Assembly (NCBI GenBank): GCA_030616465.1 | Contig: JAUWXH010000041.1 | Location: 1-9,110 of the forward strand | DNA length: 9,110 nucleotides | Direction of reading: 5' to 3' | Source of the DNA: Planctomycetota bacterium | GTDB lineage: Bacteria > Planctomycetota > Phycisphaerae > UBA1845 > Fen-1342 | Shown: positions 1-5,769 of the stretch, piece after piece | Numbering within the stretch: position 1 is the stretch's first letter | How the letters are laid out: the number at the start of each line of letters is the position of its first letter | Made by a program: the position numbers and the translations under genes | Notes under the pieces: model-generated | Told to the model about the DNA's origin: nothing | The model's input: only the letters and a program-made list of their open reading frames with translations | The model's database searches: none

Positions 1-1
1 T

Positions 2-514
2 CTGATCGTCATTTATAACAGTCTGGTTGGCAAGCGCGTCCGCTGCCGCGAAGCGTGGAGCCAGATCGACGTGCAGCTCAAGCGTCGGTACGACCTGATC
101 CCCAACCTGGTCGAAACGGTCAAGGGGTATGCCGCACATGAAAAGGGAGTCTTCACCGACATCGCCGAGGCCCGCACCAAGTACTTCAACGCGGGCAACG
201 CTTCGGAAAAGGCCGCCGCAGCCACCGGTTTCGAGCGCGCCCTGTCACGCCTGCTGATGCTCAAGGAGGCTTATCCGCAACTCAAGGCGGATCAGTCGTT
301 CCTTGGTTTGCAGGCTCAACTTGAGGGCACTGAGAACCGCATCGCGGTGGAACGCAAACGCTACAACGAGGCCGTCAAGAAAGTGAACACGTACCAGCGC
401 AGCTTCTTCGGCCGCATGTTCTGCGGCTGGGCCGGCGTCGAGGCAGCCGAGTACTTCGAGCCGCCGAAAGAGGTCCACGAGGTGCCCAAGGTCGATTTCA
501 GCCCCGGCGAGTAG
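2..514 (+). CDS. lemA: LemA family protein, 5'-truncated by the window edge
   Basis: The reading frame is open from base 2 and ends at TAG 512-514, so only the first residues, including most of the N-terminal membrane anchor, are missing. What remains starts with the end of a hydrophobic stretch (LIVIYNSLVG), followed by the LemA hallmark around AWSQIDVQLKRRYDLIPNLV (encoded near 56-112), then helical segments with a QAQLEGTENRI motif and an RYNEAVKKVN motif. The tail carries the usual aromatic YFEPP and a PKVDF ending. LemA proteins are small, anchored by one N-terminal helix, with a four-helix-bundle domain; their molecular role is poorly known. An internal ATG at 71 is only the first Met codon after the edge and would cut off conserved residues, so it is not the start. 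No usual lemA partner (a TPM-domain or HtpX-type gene) follows; the next gene is 508 bp away. Confidence 0.93.
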   Translation: MIVIYNSLVGKRVRCREAWSQIDVQLKRRYDLIPNLVETVKGYAAHEKGVFTDIAEARTKYFNAGNASEKAAAATGFERALSRLLMLKEAYPQLKADQSFLGLQAQLEGTENRIAVERKRYNEAVKKVNTYQRSFFGRMFCGWAGVEAAEYFEPPKEVHEVPKVDFSPGE

Positions 515-591
515 CCTATACACTACAGTTCGTGATCGAGACGGCTTGCTTGGACGCGGGGGCAGCCAGCCCAACGAAACGCCTCCATACG

Positions 592-777
592 GGGGTGGCA
601 CGGTCCAACGCATGCGCGGAAGAAGACCCGCCCAGGCGCCACAAGAGCCCTCGTGTGCGTTGGGCCGTGGAGAGCCGCACGAGCAATTGGCCGGTTCGAG
701 CAGCCACGGCCCGGCGTCGCGGTGACATCGCCCTTCGCGACCAGCCCCCGCAGCGCGACGCCGGACCGTGCCACCCC
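592..777. repeat. 186-bp element bounded by 15-bp perfect inverted repeats, folding into a perfect four-way junction
   Basis: The 15 bases at 592-606 (GGGGTGGCACGGTCC) are the exact reverse complement of 763-777. Three more perfect stems tile the interior: 605-612 with 656-663 (8 bp, extendable to 616/652 with two G-T pairs), 664-670 with 704-710 (7 bp), and 711-721 with 754-764 (11 bp). With the outer stem counted as 592-604/765-777 (13 bp), the four helices abut exactly at 604|605, 663|664, 710|711 and 764|765, giving 39 Watson-Crick pairs and no unpaired base at the junction. Pairs next to the junction can switch partners, so it could branch-migrate. A TA dinucleotide lies just outside each end (588-589 and 778-779), compatible with a 2-bp target duplication but weak. 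The terminal 10-mer GGTGGCACGG recurs at 5684-5693. Possible identities are a miniature inverted-repeat transposon, a REPIN-like repeat or a structured RNA. The fold is seen directly; the identity is unknown. Confidence 0.85.
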
Positions 778-813
778 TAGAAACGGTCGCACCCCGGTAA
801 TCTGTTTGCTGCG

Positions 814-842
814 TTGTCGCGCACGCCGGGAACGGGTACGAT
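814..842 (+). promoter_or_regulatory. candidate sigma-70-type promoter for the glycosyltransferase cluster
   Basis: TTGTCG at 814-819 and TACGAT at 837-842 each match 4 of 6 consensus bases (TTGACA, TATAAT) and are separated by exactly 17 bases. Transcription would start near 849 and give a leader of about 170 nt before the GTG at 1023. It is the best spaced pair noticed in 778-1022, but matches of this quality arise by chance, so this is a weak call. Confidence 0.22.
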
Positions 843-940
843 CCGTGCAGTTCAGCTGGCAACTAGAGCGTCGGTGTGGACCTCTGAGTGTAGCTCGGTC
901 ACGTGCTGCCGCGATCGGGCGCGTTGAGCGAGCATGCTGT

Positions 941-970
941 GGAACGGCGGTGACGGCACCGTCGGGTTCC
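941..970 (+). promoter_or_regulatory. hairpin in the presumed leader of the first glycosyltransferase gene
   Basis: GGAAC (941-945) pairs with GTTCC (966-970), and nested inside it CGGTG (948-952) pairs with CACCG (957-961) around the tetraloop ACGG, leaving an asymmetric internal loop. It ends about 38 bases before the ribosome binding site. No T-run follows, so it is not a standard terminator. It could be a leader structure or chance in G+C-rich DNA. Confidence 0.3.
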
Positions 971-1008
971 ATGTGTCGGGTGTTGATAACTGGTGTTGGG
1001 AAGTCCCT

Positions 1009-1015
1009 GAAGGGG
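1009..1015 (+). promoter_or_regulatory. ribosome binding site that supports the GTG start at 1023
   Basis: GAAGGGG lies 7 bases upstream of GTG 1023, a normal spacing. It is an imperfect Shine-Dalgarno match but the only purine-rich stretch near this start. Confidence 0.55.
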
Positions 1016-1022
1016 TGTCTCT

Positions 1023-3383
1023 GTGGCTAAGCATGCCGCGACCAAGTCGGTGTGGGTCGGTAAGAAACTCGAAGCCGGGCCGGATGCCGTGCCGCGCTCC
1101 CCTATCCAACGCGTGGCGGTCATCGGTAATTATCTGCCACGCCAGTGTGGGATCGCCACCTTCACCACGGATCTCTGCGAGAGCCTCACCAGTGAGTACA
1201 AGGACCTGGCCGTCTTCGCCCTGCCGGTGAACGACACCGAGGCCGGTTACGCCTACCCGACAGGCGTGCGCTTCGAGCTCGCCGAGCAGGACCTGGCGTC
1301 GTATCGGCGCGCCGCCGACTTTTTTAACCTCAACAACATCGACCTGGTCTGCTTGCAGCACGAATACGGGATTTACGGCGGCCCGGCCGGCAGCCACATT
1401 CTCACGCTGCTGCGCGAGCTGCGCATGCCGGTGGTGACCACCCTGCACACGATTCTGCGTGAGCCCGAGCCCGATTATCGCCGGGTGACGGACGAGCTGG
1501 CCCGGCTCAGCGATCGACTGATTGTGATGAGCAAGCGCGGGACCGAGTTCCTGGAAGAGATCTACGGGGTCCCGCGGGCGAAGATCGATCTGATCCCGCA
1601 CGGCATCATCGACGTCCCGTTCGTCGATCCGGCGTTCTACAAGGACCACTTCAACGTGGAGGGCAAGAACGTATTGCTGACGTTCGGCCTGCTCTCGCCG
1701 AACAAGGGGATCGAGTACGCCATCCAGGCCCTGCCCGAGATTTGTGCGCGCTTTCCCAACACGGCGTACATGGTGCTGGGGGCGACGCACCCGCACCTCA
1801 AGCGCAGCGAGGGCGAGGCCTACCGCGAGCAGCTCCAGCAGTTGACCCGCGAGCTGGGCGTGGAGGAAAACGTGATCTTCCACGACCGCTTCGTCAGCGT
1901 GGAAGAGCTGGTGGAGTTTCTGGGCGTGGCGGATATCTATGTTACGCCCTACCTGAACCCGGCCCAGATCACCTCCGGCACGCTGGCCTTCGCGGTCGGC
2001 GCGGGGAAGGCGGTGATCTCCACGCCGTACTGGTACGCCGAGGAACTGCTTGCCGATGGTCGCGGGCGGCTGGTGCCGTTTCGCGACGCGGCCGCCATCG
2101 CCCACGAGATCATCGACCTGCTGACCAACGAGACGGAGCGCCACGCGCTGCGCAAGCGGGCTTACATGTACGGGCGCGAAATGGTCTGGGCGATGGTCGC
2201 GCGGCGCTACATGCGCCAGTTCGAACGGGCGCGCGAGGAACGGGCCCGGCAGCCACGGGCCGTGTTCGAAGAGCGCGTCGATGAACGGCGCCCGCCCCAG
2301 CTCCCGCCCCTCGACCTCCGCCACCTGCAAACGCTGACCGACGACACCGGCCTGATCCAGCACGCCGTCTTCACCGTGCCCAACTACGACGAGGGCTACA
2401 CCACCGATGACAACGCCCGGGCATTGGCCCTGACCGTGCTGCTCGAGGAAGCCGGCGATGAAGACGTAGTCGCCGCAGCACGCTTGCTCGCGCCGACCTA
2501 TCTGGCATTCCTCTGGCATGCGTTCAACACGAAAACCGGCCGCTTCCGCAACTTCCTCGGCTATGACCGTTGCTGGTCGGAGCAGGTCGGCTCGGAGGAC
2601 AGCCACGGCCGCGCGCTGTGGGGGCTCGGCACGGTGGCCGGACACTCGAACGATTCGCGATTGCGTGGGGCGGCGTCGCGCCTCTTTACGCTCGCGTTGC
2701 CGGGCGCGCTGGAAACACGCGCGCCGCGCCCTTGGGCGTACACGTTGATGGGAATCCACGAGTACACGCGGCGGTTCTACGGCGACCGGGCCGCACAAAC
2801 CGCGCGCGAAGTGCTGGCCGAGCGGCTGCTCGATACGTATGGACGCCACAGCAGCCCGGATTGGCCCTGGTTCGAGGACATCTTGTCGTACGCCAACGCC
2901 AAGCTGCCCCACGCGTTGTTGCAGTGCGGACGCTGGATGTCGCGAAAGGAAATGACCGAGGCCGGGCTGCGAGCGCTGGGCTGGCTGGCCGATCTGCAAC
3001 ATTCGGACGAGGGACATCTCGTGCCCATCGGCAACCGGGGCTTCTACCGCCGGGACGGAGAGCGGGCCCGCTTCGACCAGCAGCCGATCGAGGCGCACGC
3101 GATGGTGTCGGCGTGCCTGGAGGCGCACCGCGTGACCGGCGACGAGCGCTGGCGCCTGGAGGCCCACACCGCTTTCGACTGGTTCCTCGGCCGCAATGAC
3201 GTGCACCTGCCGCTGTACGACGCGGCCTCGGGCGGCTGTCGCGACGGCCTGCACCCCGACCGCACCAACGCCAACGAGGGGGCCGAATCCACCCTCGCGT
3301 TTCTGCTCGCGCTGCTCGAGATGCATCAGAGCGAAGCGGCCATCAAGCAGGACAAAGAGCTGACCACCGTGACCGTGACCTGA
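1023..3383 (+). CDS. glycosyltransferase family 4-like protein fused to a C-terminal toroid-like domain
   Basis: This 786-residue protein is about twice a normal GT4. Residues 30-400 look like a GT-B glycosyltransferase: RVAVIGNYLPRQCGIATF at 30-47 forms the first strand and acceptor-side loop, then LQHEYGIYGG (111-120), TLHT (140-143), IPHGI (191-195) and FGLLSPNKGIEYAIQALP (221-238). The donor-site region reads QITSGTLAFAVGAGKAVIST (315-334), then the YAEE motif near 338; the usual E-x7-E pair of GT4 enzymes is not evident. After a charged linker (400-425), residues 430-770 carry DTGLIQHA, YTTDDNARAL (459-468), SEDSHGRALWGLG (524-536), FEDILSYANAKLPHALL (617-633), QQPIEAHA (686-693) and NEGAESTLAFL (751-761), a pattern suggesting an (alpha/alpha)6 toroid as in many glycan-active enzymes. 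The donor is probably a nucleotide sugar; neighbouring GH130 hints at mannose. GTG 1023 is chosen because of the Shine-Dalgarno site. The role of the C-terminal domain (hydrolase, phosphorylase or binding) is not known to me. The next gene begins 84 bp downstream. Confidence 0.88.
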   Translation: MAKHAATKSVWVGKKLEAGPDAVPRSPIQRVAVIGNYLPRQCGIATFTTDLCESLTSEYKDLAVFALPVNDTEAGYAYPTGVRFELAEQDLASYRRAADFFNLNNIDLVCLQHEYGIYGGPAGSHILTLLRELRMPVVTTLHTILREPEPDYRRVTDELARLSDRLIVMSKRGTEFLEEIYGVPRAKIDLIPHGIIDVPFVDPAFYKDHFNVEGKNVLLTFGLLSPNKGIEYAIQALPEICARFPNTAYMVLGATHPHLKRSEGEAYREQLQQLTRELGVEENVIFHDRFVSVEELVEFLGVADIYVTPYLNPAQITSGTLAFAVGAGKAVISTPYWYAEELLADGRGRLVPFRDAAAIAHEIIDLLTNETERHALRKRAYMYGREMVWAMVARRYMRQFERAREERARQPRAVFEERVDERRPPQLPPLDLRHLQTLTDDTGLIQHAVFTVPNYDEGYTTDDNARALALTVLLEEAGDEDVVAAARLLAPTYLAFLWHAFNTKTGRFRNFLGYDRCWSEQVGSEDSHGRALWGLGTVAGHSNDSRLRGAASRLFTLALPGALETRAPRPWAYTLMGIHEYTRRFYGDRAAQTAREVLAERLLDTYGRHSSPDWPWFEDILSYANAKLPHALLQCGRWMSRKEMTEAGLRALGWLADLQHSDEGHLVPIGNRGFYRRDGERARFDQQPIEAHAMVSACLEAHRVTGDERWRLEAHTAFDWFLGRNDVHLPLYDAASGGCRDGLHPDRTNANEGAESTLAFLLALLEMHQSEAAIKQDKELTTVTVT

Positions 3384-3396
3384 TATCAGACGGCTC

Positions 3397-3408
3397 GGCA
3401 GGCCTGCC
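3397..3408. repeat. 12-bp perfect palindrome between the two glycosyltransferase genes
   Basis: GGCAGGCCTGCC is its own reverse complement and lies 13 bases after the stop codon at 3383. As RNA it could form a 4-bp stem with a GGCC loop. It precedes the stronger hairpin at 3428-3450 and may be part of the same small structured spacer. No function can be assigned from sequence. Confidence 0.4.
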
Positions 3409-3427
3409 ACGCTACGAGCAACCAGGC

Positions 3428-3450
3428 AACACGGGCATCTGGCCCGTGTT
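3428..3450 (+). terminator. 9-bp perfect hairpin in the glycosyltransferase spacer (attenuator or repeat)
   Basis: AACACGGGC (3428-3436) pairs perfectly with GCCCGTGTT (3442-3450) around the loop ATCTG. The stem would be stable, but the following bases are TCGTCT rather than a T-run, so strong intrinsic termination is doubtful. The core CACGGGC-5-GCCCGTG (3430-3448) has the same stem arms and loop length as the palindrome at 5689-5707, so it may be a copy of a dispersed repeat. It ends 6 bases before the AAGGAGG of the next gene, where it could slow decay of the upstream message, attenuate, or affect translation. Confidence 0.55.
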
Positions 3451-3456
3451 TCGTCT

Positions 3457-3463
3457 AAGGAGG
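3457..3463 (+). promoter_or_regulatory. consensus ribosome binding site of the second glycosyltransferase
   Basis: AAGGAGG is a full Shine-Dalgarno match 4 bases before GTG 3468. The spacing is short, but the next in-frame candidate, ATG 3480, would sit 16 bases away and would remove the first four residues of the MRIAMLAP N-terminal strand, so GTG 3468 is preferred. Confidence 0.75.
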
Positions 3464-3467
3464 ACCC

Positions 3468-4502
3468 GTGCGCATCGCGATGCTCGCACCGATATCCTGG
3501 CGTGTACCGCCGCGGCACTATGGACCGTGGGAGCGCGTGGTTTCGCTGCTGACGGAGGGGCTGGTGGCACGCGGGGTTGACGTGACGCTGTTCGCCACCG
3601 CCGATTCACAGACCGCCGCCCGCCTGGCGGCCGTCTGCCCGCGCCCGCACTCCGAGGACCCCGAAATCCACCCCAAGGTCTGGGAGTGCCTGCACATATC
3701 GGAGGTTTTCGAGCGGGCCGCCGACTTCGACCTGATCCACAACCAGTTCGACTTCCTGCCCCTGACCTACAGCGGGCTCGTGCAGACGCCGGTGGTCACC
3801 ACGATCCACGGCTTCTCGTCGGAAAAGATCGTGCCGGTCTTCGAGAAGTACAACGACCGCGGCTACTACGTCTCGATCAGCGACGCCGACCGGCACCCCA
3901 AGCTCGACTACGTGGCGACGGTCTATCACGGGATTCCGATGGACGAGTTCACGCTCCGTCCCGAGCCCGATGACTACCTGCTGTTCTTCGGGCGCATCCA
4001 CCACGAAAAAGGCGTCGTCGAGGCGATCGAGGTCGCCAAGCGAACTAACCGGCGGCTGATCATCGCCGGCATCATTCAGGACGAAGACTACTACGAGAGA
4101 CAGGTTAAGCCGCACATCGACGGCCAGCGCATCGAGTACATCGGGTCGGTCGGGCCCGACCGGCGCGACGACGTCCTGGGCCGGGCATACGCCCTGCTCC
4201 ACCTGATCAACTTTGACGAGCCCTTCGGGCTGAGCATGGTCGAGGCGATGGCAACCGGCACGCCCGTGATCGGTTTCGGACGCGGCTCGGTGCCGGAAGT
4301 CGTACGGAACGGCGTGTCGGGGTTCATCGTCGGCTCGGTGGACGAGGCGGTCGCAGCGGTTGGACGGGTGCCCGAGCTCGGCCGGGAGCGCGCACGACAA
4401 TACGTTGAGCAGCATTTCAGCCGCGAGCGTATGGTCGAGGGGTACATCCGCGTGTATCAGCGCGTCCTTGAGGATTATCAGGCCCGGCCGCGCGGTTCTT
4501 AG
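3468..4502 (+). CDS. glycosyltransferase family 4 protein
   Basis: This 344-residue protein has the full GT-B layout of family GT4, retaining sugar-nucleotide transferases. The N-terminal Rossmann half (1-165) starts with MRIAMLAPISWRVPPRHYGP, where the loop with paired prolines and YGP takes the place of the Gly-rich loop, and includes LIHNQFDF (89-96), TTIHGF (111-116) and YHGIP (153-157). The C-terminal nucleotide-binding half has FFGRIHHEKG (173-182) with Arg176 and Lys181 in the usual diphosphate-binding positions. DEPFGLSMVEAMATGTPVI (250-268) supplies the classic E-x7-E pair, Glu251 and Glu259. GSVPEVV and NGVSGFIV complete the donor site. No membrane segment or signal peptide is visible, so it is cytoplasmic. 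It lies between a second glycosyltransferase and a GH130 gene and probably acts on the same glycan. Sugar donor and acceptor cannot be read from sequence; GDP-mannose is a guess from context. Confidence 0.93.
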   Translation: MRIAMLAPISWRVPPRHYGPWERVVSLLTEGLVARGVDVTLFATADSQTAARLAAVCPRPHSEDPEIHPKVWECLHISEVFERAADFDLIHNQFDFLPLTYSGLVQTPVVTTIHGFSSEKIVPVFEKYNDRGYYVSISDADRHPKLDYVATVYHGIPMDEFTLRPEPDDYLLFFGRIHHEKGVVEAIEVAKRTNRRLIIAGIIQDEDYYERQVKPHIDGQRIEYIGSVGPDRRDDVLGRAYALLHLINFDEPFGLSMVEAMATGTPVIGFGRGSVPEVVRNGVSGFIVGSVDEAVAAVGRVPELGRERARQYVEQHFSRERMVEGYIRVYQRVLEDYQARPRGS

Positions 4503-4640
4503 AGAAACCTCCCCCAGCCAACAGCCGACTAACAGACTGCCGCCGGTTTCGTCCACCCTTAACTGCGGAGAAACCCGCCGGTGTGGGGCCAATAATAAGG
4601 TAGAGACCGTTCGGCGTCGCTTGCGACCGGGATCAGCACG
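4503..4640 (+). other. 138-bp spacer before the GH130 gene
   Basis: This stretch has no open frame of interest and no strong hairpin. A locally A/T-rich patch at 4591-4598 (AATAATAA) stands out from the surrounding G+C-rich DNA and could be part of a promoter, but no convincing -35 box sits at proper distance. The gene may therefore be transcribed by read-through from the glycosyltransferases, by its own weak promoter, or both. Before ATG 4641 only a weak GGGA (4629-4632) resembles a ribosome binding site. Confidence 0.35.
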
Positions 4641-5672
4641 ATGGGCAACAGCCGCAGCAGCAACAATCAGCATCACGCCGACCTGTTTCGGCGACACCCC
4701 CGTAACCCGCTGATATCAGCCGCGGACTGGCCCTACCCGGTCAACTCGGTGTTCAACGCCGGGGCAACGTTGCTCCAGGACGGGACCACGCTGCTGCTCT
4801 GCCGAGTCGAGGATCGCAAGGGCCATTCGCACCTGTGTGCCGCCCGCTCAGAGAACGGGCTGGACAGCTGGAACATCGATCCCCGGCCGACGCTCGAGCC
4901 CGACCCGGTCAACTACCCGGAAGAGCTCTGGGGTATCGAGGACCCCCGCATCACTTACCTCCCCGAGCTCCGCAAGTACGCGATCGCGTACTGCGCGTAT
5001 TCGCGTGGCGGCCCGTCCGTATCCCTGGTGCTGACCGAGGACTTCAAGAGCTTCGAGCGCTGTGGGAACATCATGCCACCGGAGAACAAGGATGCCGCCC
5101 TGTTTCCGCGCCGCTTCAACGGCCTATGGGCGCTGGTCCACCGTCCGGTGGGCCCGATCGGGGCGCACGTCTGGATTTCGTTCTCGCCGGACATGCGTCA
5201 TTGGGGCGGGCACAAGCTGATCCTGGCGGCGCGGCGCGGCGGCTGGTGGGACGCCAACAGGATTGGCCTGTCACCGCCGCCGATCGAGACCCCGCGCGGC
5301 TGGCTGATGCTCTATCACGGGGTGCGGAGGACGGCGGCCGGGTGCATCTACCGCCTGGGCGTGGCCCTGTTCGACCTCGGGGATCCAACCCGTTGCACGA
5401 AACGCGGCGACCACTGGCTACTGGGACCGGAGACCGAGTACGAGCGTTTCGGCGACGTGGGCAACGTCGTGTTCCCCTGCGGCCATACGCTCGGGCCCGA
5501 CGGCGACACCCTCAGCCTGTACTACGGCGGTGCGGATAGCTGCCTCGCTGTCGCAACCGCCAGCGTCCGCGAGATCCTGGAGTGGCTCGACGCGCACGGA
5601 CGCGACTACGGCGAGCCGGCCGGCAAACCCCCCGGCGTCTCGCAGATGGAGTGGGACGCCGAGACAATGTAG
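4641..5672 (+). CDS. GH130 family protein (mannoside phosphorylase or beta-mannosidase)
   Basis: The 343-residue protein matches the five-bladed beta-propeller family GH130, which cleaves beta-mannosides with phosphate or, in some subgroups, water. Motifs in order: RNPLI (21-25), SVFNAGATLL (36-45), LLCRVED (52-58), LWGIEDPRIT (97-106) with Asp101 at the position of the family's catalytic acid, GPSVSLVLTEDFKSFER (124-140), NKDAALFPRR (149-158), HRPVGP, ISFSPDMRHWG (179-189), WWDANRIGLSPPPIETPRGW (202-221), LYHGV (224-228), NVVFPCG (275-281) and LYYGGAD (293-299). His226 and Asp299 fit conserved active-site positions. At Arg207 phosphorylases I recall usually have Lys; the basic charge is kept. 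The length is normal, and no signal peptide is visible, so the protein is probably cytoplasmic, as phosphorylases are. ATG 4641 is the only plausible start because an in-frame stop lies at 4596. Context suggests turnover of the product of the two upstream glycosyltransferases. Whether it is a phosphorylase or a hydrolase is unresolved. Confidence 0.92.
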   Translation: MGNSRSSNNQHHADLFRRHPRNPLISAADWPYPVNSVFNAGATLLQDGTTLLLCRVEDRKGHSHLCAARSENGLDSWNIDPRPTLEPDPVNYPEELWGIEDPRITYLPELRKYAIAYCAYSRGGPSVSLVLTEDFKSFERCGNIMPPENKDAALFPRRFNGLWALVHRPVGPIGAHVWISFSPDMRHWGGHKLILAARRGGWWDANRIGLSPPPIETPRGWLMLYHGVRRTAAGCIYRLGVALFDLGDPTRCTKRGDHWLLGPETEYERFGDVGNVVFPCGHTLGPDGDTLSLYYGGADSCLAVATASVREILEWLDAHGRDYGEPAGKPPGVSQMEWDAETM

Positions 5673-5683
5673 GCGGCGACCTC

Positions 5684-5750
5684 GGTGGCACGGGCGTCCC
5701 GCCCGTGAAACTCGGGCAGGATGCCCCTCATCGGCGGGCGGGACGCCCGC
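5684..5750. repeat. REPIN-like pair of inverted palindromes between convergent genes; probable bidirectional terminator
   Basis: The palindrome CACGGGCGTCCCGCCCGTG (5689-5707, 8-bp arms, 3-base loop) is followed by a small hairpin GGGCA/TGCCC (5714-5726) and by a second palindrome at 5734-5750 (GCGGGC/GCCCGC, loop GGGAC). The 15 bases at 5691-5705 are the exact reverse complement of 5735-5749, so the two palindromes form an inverted pair 29 bases apart, the layout of REPIN elements. The left edge GGTGGCACGG (5684-5693) also appears at the ends of the element at 592-777. It fills the 97-bp gap between two convergent genes, where either strand's transcript would form strong hairpins, though no T-run follows. 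Confidence 0.7.
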
Positions 5751-5769
5751 ACTCCCCCCAATCGTCACC

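Larger units (their letters stand above)
515..1022. other. 508-bp intergenic region
   Basis: No convincing gene lies between lemA and the first glycosyltransferase. Short open frames cross it, but their products are rich in Arg/Pro/Ala with no recognisable motif, and they run across perfect inverted repeats. The left third holds the 186-bp four-way-junction element (592-777). The right half (778-1022) probably carries the promoter and a leader for the downstream gene, including a candidate -35/-10 pair and a hairpin at 941-970. No clear intrinsic terminator with a T-run follows lemA. Confidence 0.7.

Noticed and set aside
693..700. GGTTCGAG, resembling the T-loop of a tRNA inside the cloverleaf-like element
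   Set aside because: The stems and overall size (186 nt) do not fit tRNA geometry: no 7-bp acceptor with proper arms, and no 5-bp T stem around this sequence.
532..780. 82-residue open frame on the + strand over the 186-bp element
   Set aside because: It is explained by the inverted-repeat structure; the product is low in hydrophobic residues, has no motif and no convincing ribosome binding site.
852..3518. 888-residue open frame on the - strand
   Set aside because: It runs opposite to the clear glycosyltransferase gene; its product is rich in Arg, His and Val with no family motif. Long antisense frames are common in G+C-rich coding DNA.
3606..4697. 363-residue open frame on the - strand
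   Set aside because: It is antisense to the GT4 gene, which has complete motifs; the antisense product shows none.
3380..4719. Palindrome CTGATATCAG at 3380-3389 and again at 4710-4719
   Set aside because: One copy spans a stop codon and the other lies within the GH130 coding sequence; two 10-bp copies alone do not support a regulatory site.
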